Made by a program: the position numbers and the translations under genes. Positions 1-6,157 of a stretch of DNA of 7,162 nt are shown here, one piece after another. The DNA lies in the NCBI RefSeq assembly GCF_947378715.1, contig NZ_CANCLE010000180.1:1-7162 (forward strand), in the 5' to 3' direction. Within the stretch, counting starts at the first letter, position 1. Each line of letters starts with the position of its first letter. The notes below the pieces were generated by a model that worked only from the letters and a program-made list of their open reading frames with translations, did no database searches and was not told where the DNA came from. This stretch comes from Phenylobacterium aquaticum. Lineage in GTDB: Bacteria > Pseudomonadota > Alphaproteobacteria > Caulobacterales > Caulobacteraceae.

Positions 1-114
1 CCCGCCGAGCGCGCCCAGATGGACGCCTATCACGCCCGCGTCCTGGCCGTGGTGGGACCGCGCGTGGAGCCGGTGGTCAAGGCCTGGCTGGAAGAGGTCT
101 GCGCGCCGCTCTAG
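1..114 (+). CDS. Xaa-Pro aminopeptidase (M24B family), C-terminal fragment
   Basis: Frame 1 is open from the left edge to a TAG at 112-114, giving the last 37 residues of a protein that starts outside the window. The fragment has the pattern AERAQMDAYHARV, then a short helix, then AWLEEVCAPL. This matches what I recall of the C-terminal peptidase_M24_C segment of long bacterial aminopeptidase P enzymes, where a YH..V helix is followed by WL and a terminal aliphatic stretch. Such enzymes are metal-dependent cytoplasmic peptidases that remove an N-terminal residue next to proline. The metal ligands would lie upstream and cannot be seen. The next gene starts 18 bp downstream, which suggests co-transcription. 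The family call rests on a short tail and is moderately sure. Confidence 0.65.
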   Translation, partial: PAERAQMDAYHARVLAVVGPRVEPVVKAWLEEVCAPL

Positions 115-132
115 GCGCCGGGGAACACACAG

Positions 133-630
133 ATGATGATCCGCACCGCCCTCGCCGCCCTGGCCCTCGCCGGCCTGGCCCAGACCGCCCAGGCCGCCGC
201 GCCCGCCGATCCGGAGCGGGCGGCGATCCTGGCCAAGGTGGACGCCTTCTTCACCGCCATGCGGAACCAGGACGCCAAGGGCCTGGCCGACGCCCAGTTC
301 ACCGACGGGGTGTTCACCATTCAGCGCCAGGCCCCGGATGGTCACTTCGATCTGCAGCGGCCGGCGGTCGAGGGCGTGCTGGCCAGCATGGCCCTGAAGC
401 CGGGCCTGGATGAGCACATCTGGGACCCCACCCTGCTGCGGCGCGGGCCGATGGCGGTGGTCTGGGCGCCCTATGAGTTCAAGCTCGACGGCAAGACCAG
501 CCATTGCGGGATCGACGTGTTCAACCTCGTCCAGGCCGCCGGCCAGTGGAAGATCGCCAGCGTGATGTGGACGGCAGAGCCCAAGGCCTGTCCGGAACTG
601 GGCGCCAAGCCCGTGGCGGCCAAGCCATGA
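133..630 (+). CDS. Exported NTF2/SnoaL-like protein (putative lumazine-binding-like fold)
   Basis: A 165-residue protein with an N-terminal signal peptide: MMIR, a hydrophobic alanine/leucine core at about 5-18, and a likely signal peptidase I site after AQA at residues 19-21. It is therefore probably periplasmic. The mature part reads like the NTF2 superfamily (SnoaL, DUF4440, Lumazine_bd_2). An opening helix at about 28-55 (AILAKVDAFFTAMRNQD) is followed by F..DGVF, and then by the beta-sheet section WAPYEFKLDGKTSHCGIDVF at 111-130 and GQWKIASVMWT at 137-147. Related proteins are usually reported without a defined reaction, so no function is assigned. Two cysteines, 125 and 153, could form a disulfide in the periplasm. 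The start is the first of two adjacent ATGs, with GGGGAA about 7 bases upstream; the second ATG (136) is equally possible. Its stop overlaps the methyltransferase start. Confidence 0.8.
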   Translation: MMIRTALAALALAGLAQTAQAAAPADPERAAILAKVDAFFTAMRNQDAKGLADAQFTDGVFTIQRQAPDGHFDLQRPAVEGVLASMALKPGLDEHIWDPTLLRRGPMAVVWAPYEFKLDGKTSHCGIDVFNLVQAAGQWKIASVMWTAEPKACPELGAKPVAAKP

Positions 631-1550
631 CCGACGCCGCCGCCAACGCCGCCCAGATCGCCTATTGGAACGAAGGCGCCGGCCCGACCTGGGCTGCGCT
701 GCAGGTCCAGCTGGACCGCCAGATCGGACCGCTGGGCCGCGCCGCCGCGCTGGCCCTGGGGCCGAAGCCGGGCGAGCGCATCCTCGATATCGGCTGCGGC
801 TGTGGGGAATCCAGCCTGGAACTGGCCCGCGCGGTGGGGCCTACCGGCGAGGTCACCGGCCTGGATATCTCCCGCCCCATGCTGGAGATCGCCCGGGCGC
901 GGGCGGCCGAGGCCAGCCTGACCCAGGCCAGTTTCGTCGAGGCCGATGCTCAGGCGCATCCCTTCGCAGTGGGTCAGGCCGACGCGGTATATTCCCGCTT
1001 CGGGGTGATGTTCTTCGCCGACCCGACGGCCGCCTTCGCCAATATCCGCAAGGGATTGAAGCCCGGCGGGCGCCTCGCCTTCGTCTGCTGGCGCGCGATG
1101 GCGCAGAACCCGATCATGACCCTGCCGCTCGCCTCGGCGGCCCATCTCCTGCCGCCCACCGCCCCGCCTGAGCCCGGCGCGCCAGGACCGTTCGCCTTTG
1201 CGGACCAGGCGCGGACCTCAGGCATACTGGGGGCCGCCGGCTTCACGGACATCGTCTTCACCCCGCACAATCAGAAGATCGGCAGCGGCGACCTGGAGAC
1301 CACGCTGGGCTTGTCACTCCGGATCGGACCGCTCGGCGGCATGTTGCGGGAGCACCCTGACAAGCGCGAAGCGGTCATCGACGCCGTCCGCGCGGCCCTC
1401 CGGCCCCACGAGGGCCCGGACGGGGTGCTGCTGGACTCGGCGACCTGGATCGTGACGGCGCGGAATCGTGGCTTTGGCTCCCTGCAGGGCGAGGTCAGCC
1501 TGGACCCGGGCTTCTTCGACCCTCTGCCGGACTCTGAACTGGGGAAATGA
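627..1550 (+). CDS. Class I SAM-dependent methyltransferase
   Basis: A 307-residue cytoplasmic protein with the Rossmann-type methyltransferase fold. The SAM-binding motif I is LDIGCGCG at residues 53-60. The acidic ribose-binding residue is D80 in GLDIS (78-82). EADAQ at 106-110 is the adenine-contacting region, DAVYSRFGVMFF at 119-130 is motif IV, and LKPGGRLAFVCW at 144-155 follows. The substrate cannot be read from the sequence; the family is broad (Methyltransf_11/25). The ATG at 627 overlaps the upstream stop in an ATGA arrangement and no separate strong ribosome binding site is seen, which suggests coupled translation. The open frame extends upstream to 504, but that part is inside the previous gene. 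The domain appears to end naturally near residue 280 (TWIVTARN). The last 27 residues look unrelated and are described separately. Confidence 0.88.
   Translation: MTDAAANAAQIAYWNEGAGPTWAALQVQLDRQIGPLGRAAALALGPKPGERILDIGCGCGESSLELARAVGPTGEVTGLDISRPMLEIARARAAEASLTQASFVEADAQAHPFAVGQADAVYSRFGVMFFADPTAAFANIRKGLKPGGRLAFVCWRAMAQNPIMTLPLASAAHLLPPTAPPEPGAPGPFAFADQARTSGILGAAGFTDIVFTPHNQKIGSGDLETTLGLSLRIGPLGGMLREHPDKREAVIDAVRAALRPHEGPDGVLLDSATWIVTARNRGFGSLQGEVSLDPGFFDPLPDSELGK
1467..1550 (+). other. Antitoxin-like (Phd/YefM C-terminus) tail fused to the methyltransferase
   Basis: Residues 281-307 of the methyltransferase, from RGFGSLQGEV to DPLPDSELGK, lie beyond the expected end of the catalytic domain. 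The pattern RxxGxLxGxhxhxxxFFDPLPDxEL is what I recall of the toxin-binding C-terminal end of Phd/YefM/VapB-type antitoxins. No DNA-binding N-terminal half of such an antitoxin and no toxin gene is present. Codon use shifts here: 6 of 27 codons end in A or T (CGT, TTT, CCT, TCT, GAA, AAA), against 1 of about 24 just before. I infer an in-frame remnant left by loss of a toxin-antitoxin module. A chance resemblance or a lineage-specific extension is possible. Confidence 0.4.
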
Positions 1551-1583
1551 AGAGCGAAATTTTCCGATGCCGAAATGGCCTGG

Positions 1584-1610
1584 TGTCGGCTTCCCGCCCA
1601 GCCGTTCGTC
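1584..1610 (+). promoter_or_regulatory. Candidate ECF42-type sigma factor promoter for the DGPF/YCII gene
   Basis: TGTCGGC (1584-1590), a 16-base spacer, and CGTC (1607-1610) stand 54 bases before the start codon of the YCII/DGPF gene. ECF42 sigma factors are known to be associated with DGPF-domain proteins and to recognise a TGTCGA-like -35 and a CGTC-like -10; related ECF41 promoters use TGTCACA-N16-CGTC. Only one base of the core -35 differs. Transcription would begin near 1616-1618, leaving a leader of about 48 bases that contains the ribosome binding site. The assignment is inferred from motif, spacing and gene identity; no ECF gene is in the window. Confidence 0.5.
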
Positions 1611-1652
1611 CATGGATTGAAGGCCGGAGGTTCGGCCCGCCTCAAGACCGTC

Positions 1653-1658
1653 AAGGAG
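1653..1658 (+). promoter_or_regulatory. Ribosome binding site of the YCII/DGPF gene
   Basis: AAGGAG, followed after 6 bases by ATG at 1665. This is the strongest Shine-Dalgarno match of the rightward genes. It fixes the start at 1665 rather than at the in-frame ATG at 1575, which would lie upstream of the candidate promoter's -35 element. Confidence 0.8.
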
Positions 1659-1664
1659 CACGTC

Positions 1665-2003
1665 ATGACCCGGTACCTGGTCGCCATTCACCGCGCCCAC
1701 GACTACGACCCGTCCACCGAGGACGAGGCGATGGGCCGCGAGATCAGCGCGCTTAATGTGGAGATGGTTGAGGCCGGCGTCCGGGCCTTCGTGGGCGGCC
1801 TGCAACCCACCAGCCGGGCGAAGTCGCTGCGGCTCGGGCCGGGGGGCCAGGTGCTGGTGACCGACGGGCCCTATCTGGAGACCAAGGAATATGTCGGCGG
1901 CTTCTGGGTGCTGGAGACCGCCAGCCTGGACGAGGCGCTGGAGTGGGCGCGCAGGGCCGCCATCGCCTGCAAGGCGCATGTCGAGGTGCGGCCTTTTCAC
2001 TGA
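1665..2003 (+). CDS. YCII-related / DGPF domain protein
   Basis: A 112-residue soluble protein beginning MTRYLVAIHR. It covers a whole YCII-type ferredoxin-like domain: an opening beta strand (3-8), a helix with MGREISALNVEMVEAG at about 23-38, and the LQPTSRAKSLRL segment at 46-57. The family's signature stretch is VTDGPYLETKEYVGGFWVLE at 65-84 (DGPY in place of the more common DGPF), followed by SLDEALEWARR and a closing strand. DGPF proteins are often encoded beside ECF42 sigma factors; their biochemical role is largely undefined, so no reaction is assigned. Here the gene appears to be a single transcription unit with its own promoter candidate and Shine-Dalgarno. It ends 15 bp from the convergent ligA. 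Family assignment is firm, function is not. Confidence 0.88.
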   Translation: MTRYLVAIHRAHDYDPSTEDEAMGREISALNVEMVEAGVRAFVGGLQPTSRAKSLRLGPGGQVLVTDGPYLETKEYVGGFWVLETASLDEALEWARRAAIACKAHVEVRPFH

Positions 2004-2018
2004 GGCCGGCCGGCGCCC

Positions 2019-4367
2019 CTAGCCGCCGACCATTTCCAGCCACTCATCCTCGGTCATCACCTGGATGCCGAGCTCTGTCGCGGTCTTGAGCTTGGAGCCG
2101 GCGCCGGGGCCGGCGACGACGAGATCGGTCTTCTTGGACACCGAGCCGGAGACCTTGGCGCCCAGCCGTTCGGCCTGGGCCTTGGCCTCGTCGCGGGTCA
2201 TGCGCTCCAGGGCGCCGGTGAAGACCACGGTCTTGCCGGCGACCGCCGTGTCGGTCTTGGGCTTCTCGGCCGGGATCACGGTGAGCTCGGCCAGCAAGGC
2301 GTCGACCCGCGCGCGGTTGTGATCCTCGCCGAAGAACTCCGCCACCATGCGGGCGGCGACCGGGCCGACGGCGTCAACCCCGGAGAGTTCCAGGAAATCC
2401 TCCCCCGCCTTGCCGGCCAGGGCGGCGCGGGCGGCGGCGTCAAATGTCGCCCAGTCGCCGAAGCGCTCGGCGATGGCGCGCCGCGCCGTGGCGTTGAGCT
2501 TGGGGATGGTCAGGCGCAGGCGCTCCTCCAGGCTGGCGTCTGAGGGGATCAGGAGGTCCTGGCTGGGCTGGGCCGCCCAGGCCAGCACGGCGTCCAGGGC
2601 CGTGGGCCCGACCCCGTCGAGGGTGGCCAGCGCCTGATAGGCCTCCGTCGGACGCTGGGCCTCGGCGGCGGCGCCGGCCGCGACGAAGCGCTCCACGGTC
2701 TCGTAGTGGCGGGCGAGCGCCGTGGAGGTCGTCTCGCCCACATGGCGGACCCCCAGGCCGAAGATGAAGCGGTCAAGCGGGATGGCCCGGCGCGCCTCGA
2801 CGCCCGCCACCAGATTGGCGACGCTCAACTCGCCATAGCCGTCAGTCTGGCGCAGCTCGGCGAGCTTTTCCTCGTCCTTGGCCAGGCGGAAGATGTCGGC
2901 CGGCTCGCGGATCCAGCCACGCTCGAAGAAGGCGGTCAGCTGCTTCTCGCCCAGGCCCTCGATGTCATAGGCCCGGCGCGACACGAAGTGGCGCAGGTGC
3001 TCGATGCGCTGGAACGGACAGGCCAGTTCCCCGGTGCAGCGGCGCACCACGGTCTCGGCGCCCGAAGCGGTGGTCTCCCGCGCCAGGGGGGTCTGCAGCG
3101 GACAGGGGCAGATGTGCGGAAACTCGAACGGGACCGCCTCGGCCGGCCGCTCGTCCAGCACCGGTCCGACGATCTGGGGGATCACGTCACCGGCCCGCTG
3201 GACGATGACCGTGTCGCCGACCCTCAGGTCCTTGCGGGCGATCTCGTCGCCATTGTGCAGGGTGGCGTTCTCCACCACGACGCCGCCGACCGTGACCGGC
3301 CGCAAGCGGGCGACCGGGGTGACGGCGCCCGTGCGACCGACCTGCAGGTCGATGGCCTCCAGGATCGTGCGGGCCTGCTGGGCCGGGAACTTGCGGGCGA
3401 TCGCCCAGCGCGGAGTGCGGGTGATGAAGCCCAGCCTGGCCTGCCAGTCGAGGCGGTCGGCCTTGTAGACCACCCCGTCGATGTCGAAGCTGAGCTTGGG
3501 GCGCAGGACCTCCATCTGGGCATAGGCCGCGAGCAGGCCAGTGGCGCCCTCCACCCGCTGGGACTGGGGCGTGGTGGAAAAACCCCAGGATTTCAGCGCC
3601 TGCAGCGCCTCCCACTGGGTCTCGGCGAAGGGTTCGCTGATCAGGCCCCAGGCATAGGCGAAGAACTTCAGCGGCCGGGTGGCGGTGATCTTCGGGTCGA
3701 TCTGGCGCAGGGACCCGGCGGCGGCGTTGCGCGGATTGGCGTAGGTCTTCTGGCCAGCCTCCACCGCAGCGGCGTTGAGGGCTGCGAACTCCTCGTGGCC
3801 GAGATAGACCTCACCCCGCACCTCGATCACGTCCGGCCAGCCGGAGCCGGCCAGGCGCTTGGGGATGTCGGTGACCGTGCGCAGGTTCTCGGTGACGTCC
3901 TCGCCCACCTTGCCGTCGCCCCGGGTCGCGCCCTGGACCAGGACGCCGCGCTCATAGCGCAGGGACGCCGACAGACCATCGATCTTGGGCTCGGCCGTAT
4001 AGGCCACGGTCTCGTCGGCCAGCCGCAGGAACCGCCGCACCCGGGCGTCGAAATCGGCGGCGTCCTCATCGGAGAAGGCGTTGTCGAGGCTGAGCATGGG
4101 CACGCCATGCTCGACGGGCGAGAACTGCTCGGCCCGCGCGGCGCCGACCCTCAGTGACGGTGAATTCTCACGGACCAGATGCGGGAAGGCCGCCTCGATC
4201 GCCGTGTTGCGCTGCTTCAGCGCGTCATAGTCGGCGTCGGAGACGGTCGGTTCGTCGTGCTGATAGTAGCGGCTGTCATGGCCGGCGATCTCGTCGGCGA
4301 GCGCGGTCAGTTCCTCGACCGCCTCGGCCTCTGTGAGGTCGGTGACAGGCGTCTTGGCGTCAGGCAT
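2019..4367 (-). CDS. ligA: NAD-dependent DNA ligase LigA
   Basis: A 782-residue enzyme that seals single-strand nicks in duplex DNA using NAD+, needed for Okazaki fragment joining and excision repair. The domains run in the expected order. The NAD-binding domain Ia contains YYQHDEPTVSDADYD at about 34-48. The adenylation domain contains SLDNAF at 93-98 and the nucleotide-accepting lysine K128 in EPKIDG (126-131), with RGDGKVGEDVT and NPRNAAAGSLRQ further on; DIDGVVYK is at 295-302. The OB fold is near 335-405, the zinc finger uses C420, C422, C444 and C450, the helix-hairpin-helix region spans about 505-690, and the BRCT domain 707-782 contains GKTVVFTGAL. It is about 110 residues longer than the E. 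coli enzyme, mostly in the helix-hairpin-helix region. The ATG at 4367 overlaps the recN stop by 8 bp, so it is probably translated and expressed with recN. Confidence 0.97.
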   Translation of the reverse strand: MPDAKTPVTDLTEAEAVEELTALADEIAGHDSRYYQHDEPTVSDADYDALKQRNTAIEAAFPHLVRENSPSLRVGAARAEQFSPVEHGVPMLSLDNAFSDEDAADFDARVRRFLRLADETVAYTAEPKIDGLSASLRYERGVLVQGATRGDGKVGEDVTENLRTVTDIPKRLAGSGWPDVIEVRGEVYLGHEEFAALNAAAVEAGQKTYANPRNAAAGSLRQIDPKITATRPLKFFAYAWGLISEPFAETQWEALQALKSWGFSTTPQSQRVEGATGLLAAYAQMEVLRPKLSFDIDGVVYKADRLDWQARLGFITRTPRWAIARKFPAQQARTILEAIDLQVGRTGAVTPVARLRPVTVGGVVVENATLHNGDEIARKDLRVGDTVIVQRAGDVIPQIVGPVLDERPAEAVPFEFPHICPCPLQTPLARETTASGAETVVRRCTGELACPFQRIEHLRHFVSRRAYDIEGLGEKQLTAFFERGWIREPADIFRLAKDEEKLAELRQTDGYGELSVANLVAGVEARRAIPLDRFIFGLGVRHVGETTSTALARHYETVERFVAAGAAAEAQRPTEAYQALATLDGVGPTALDAVLAWAAQPSQDLLIPSDASLEERLRLTIPKLNATARRAIAERFGDWATFDAAARAALAGKAGEDFLELSGVDAVGPVAARMVAEFFGEDHNRARVDALLAELTVIPAEKPKTDTAVAGKTVVFTGALERMTRDEAKAQAERLGAKVSGSVSKKTDLVVAGPGAGSKLKTATELGIQVMTEDEWLEMVGG

Positions 4368-6057
4368 GCATCAGGGCCCTGGCGGCGGCGCGGGCGGCGT
4401 CGGTGATCTGGGCGCCGGCGAGCATGCGGGCGATCTCTTCCTCGCGCTCCGCCTCGGTCAGCGGCTCGACGGCGGTGCGCACCCGGTCCCCGTCGCCGGC
4501 CTTGGAGATCCGCCAATGGGCGTCGCCGCGGGCGGCCACCTGGGGCGAGTGGGTCACCACCAGCACCTGGGCGCTGGCGGCCAGCTTCTTCAGCCGCAGG
4601 CCAACGGCGTCGGCGACGGCGCCGCCCACCCCCTGGTCCACCTCGTCGAAGATCATCAAGGGCTGGGCGCCGGCGGCGCGAGCGGCCAGCGAGGCCTTCA
4701 GCGCCAGGGCGAAGCGAGCCAGCTCGCCCCCCGAGGCGATGGCCCCCAGGTCGCCGAACGGGGCGCCGGGATTGGTGGCGATCTCGAAGGCGACGCGATC
4801 CTGGCCGGCCGGGCCGACCTTGTCCTCCGCCAAGGGCTCGACCGCCACGCGGAACTTGGCCTTGTCCAGCTTGAGCGGCGCGAGCTCGCTCTCCACCGCC
4901 ACGGCCAGGCGTTCGCCGGCCAAGCGGCGGGCCTGGGTCAGTTCGCCGGCGGCGGCCAGATAGCCCGTGCGGGCGGCGGCGACGGCGGCCTCGGCGGCCT
5001 TCAGGTCGTCCTCGCTGGATTCCATGGCGCGCAGCTGGTCGGCGAAGCGGACCCGCAGGGTCGGCAACTCCTCGACGCTGACGCCGAGCTTGCGGGCCAT
5101 GCCGCGCAGTTCGAACAGGCGCTCCTCGGCCTTTTCCAGCCGGTCGGGGCGGAAGTCGAAGGCTTCGGCGGCGAGGTCGACGGCGGCCTCGGCCTCCTGC
5201 ACCTCGCTGAACACCCGGTCGACGGCGGCGCTGGCGGCGGCCAGGCGGGTCACGGCGGCGGCGTCCTCGCCGGCCCCGGCCTGGAGGGCGCGGGTGCGGG
5301 CATGCTCGAGCGCGCGAACCGCCTGGGCCAGACGATTGGACAGGCCCTCGAAGGCGCCGCGGGCGTCTGCGATGTCGCTCAACGCCTTTTCGGCCGCGCC
5401 CAGCAGGGCGCGTTCCTCGGCCAGGGCTGTCTCCTCCCCCGGCTGGGGGGCGAGGCGGTCGAGTTCGGAGAGCCGCAGGGCCAGCTCCTCGGCGTCGGCG
5501 GCGGCGCGGCTGACGATGGCGCGCAGGTCCTCAGCCCGGGTCCGGGCCCCACGCCAGTCGGTCCAGCGGGCGGCGACGGTCCTGGCCATCGGGCCCAGGG
5601 AGCCATAGGCGTCGAGCAGCGGGCGGTGGGTGCGGGAATCCAGCAGGCCCACCGTCTCATGCTGGCCATGGACCTCGATCAGCTGTTCGCCCAGCTCGCG
5701 CAGGACGCCGACGCTGGTCGCCTGGTCATTGACGAAGGCGCGGCTGCGGCCATCAGCCCCGAGGGTGCGGCGCAGGACCAGGTCCTCGTCCTTGGCGTAG
5801 GACAGGCCCTTCTCTTCCAGAATGTCCCAGACGGGGTGGTCAGGGGCCGGCGCGAACACCGCCGAGGCCGCCGCCTGGCTCGCGCCACGGCGCACCAGGC
5901 CGGCGTCGGCCCGCGCGCCCGTGGCCAGGCCGAGCGCGTCGAGGATGATCGACTTGCCCGCCCCCGTCTCGCCGGTAAGCGCCGTCAGGCCCGGCCCGAT
6001 GGACAGGTCCAGGGCTTCGATCAACACGACGTCTCGGATCCACAGACCGATCAGCAT
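4360..6057 (-). CDS. recN: DNA repair protein RecN (SMC-like ATPase)
   Basis: A 565-residue cytoplasmic ATPase of the SMC family that acts in recombinational repair of double-strand breaks. It has the split ABC ATPase layout: Walker A GETGAGKS at 29-36 and the RecN-typical EVHGQHE at 128-134 in the N-terminal part. A long alanine/glutamate-rich coiled coil covers about 155-390. The signature IASGGELAR at 440-448, Walker B LMIFDEVDQGVGG at 467-479 and the switch histidine in VVTHSPQ at 500-506 follow. Length is close to the E. coli protein. ATG at 6057 (MLIGLWIRDVVLIEALDL) matches the usual RecN start. An in-frame TTG at 6066 would add three residues and has AGGCG nearer to it, so it cannot be excluded. 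A LexA box stands 54 bp upstream. bamD precedes it and ligA overlaps its end. Confidence 0.96.
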   Translation of the reverse strand: MLIGLWIRDVVLIEALDLSIGPGLTALTGETGAGKSIILDALGLATGARADAGLVRRGASQAAASAVFAPAPDHPVWDILEEKGLSYAKDEDLVLRRTLGADGRSRAFVNDQATSVGVLRELGEQLIEVHGQHETVGLLDSRTHRPLLDAYGSLGPMARTVAARWTDWRGARTRAEDLRAIVSRAAADAEELALRLSELDRLAPQPGEETALAEERALLGAAEKALSDIADARGAFEGLSNRLAQAVRALEHARTRALQAGAGEDAAAVTRLAAASAAVDRVFSEVQEAEAAVDLAAEAFDFRPDRLEKAEERLFELRGMARKLGVSVEELPTLRVRFADQLRAMESSEDDLKAAEAAVAAARTGYLAAAGELTQARRLAGERLAVAVESELAPLKLDKAKFRVAVEPLAEDKVGPAGQDRVAFEIATNPGAPFGDLGAIASGGELARFALALKASLAARAAGAQPLMIFDEVDQGVGGAVADAVGLRLKKLAASAQVLVVTHSPQVAARGDAHWRISKAGDGDRVRTAVEPLTEAEREEEIARMLAGAQITDAARAAARALMHA

Positions 6058-6111
6058 GGGGGGCAAGATCGCCTGGAATCAGGCGTCCTGAAAGGCGCCA
6101 CAGGCAACAAT

Positions 6112-6126
6112 GTTCACTTTCGGTTC
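6112..6126 (-). promoter_or_regulatory. LexA (SOS) box upstream of recN
   Basis: GTTC at 6112-6115 and GTTC at 6123-6126 are separated by exactly 7 bases. This is the direct-repeat operator GTTC-N7-GTTC recognised by alphaproteobacterial LexA. It lies in the 100-bp gap between bamD and recN, 54 bases before the recN ATG, where a repressor could block transcription of recN and the overlapping ligA. recN is an SOS gene in several bacteria, which supports the reading. No convincing -10 element could be picked out beside it. Confidence 0.8.
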
Positions 6127-6132
6127 CGGAGA

Positions 6133-6149
6133 GCGGGCGCTGGGCCCGC
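6133..6149 (-). other. Short GC-rich hairpin after the bamD stop
   Basis: GCGGGC (6133-6138) and GCCCGC (6144-6149) form a perfect 6-bp stem with a 5-base loop, starting 8 bases past the bamD stop. It has no T-run on either strand, so a classic intrinsic terminator is not supported. It could slow or stabilise the bamD transcript end, and it sits next to the LexA box. In DNA this GC-rich, a stem of this length may also be chance. Confidence 0.3.
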
Positions 6150-6157
6150 CGCGCGGC

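Noticed and set aside
471..1145. Minus-strand open frame opposite the methyltransferase
   Set aside because: Biased composition and no domain pattern; the plus-strand methyltransferase has all its SAM-binding motifs.
1575..1664. Upstream ATG at 1575 as the start of the YCII/DGPF gene
   Set aside because: It would add 30 residues unlike the family, it has no good ribosome binding site, and it lies before the candidate promoter. The ATG at 1665 has AAGGAG at ideal spacing.
2004..2018. GC palindrome GCCGGCCGGC between the YCII gene and ligA as a bidirectional terminator
   Set aside because: The palindrome has no room for a proper loop and no T-run on either side, so it does not meet the form of an intrinsic terminator.
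2706..4157. Long plus-strand open frame (483 codons) opposite ligA
   Set aside because: Same reason: it lies wholly inside ligA, has no recognisable motifs, and ligA is complete on the other strand.
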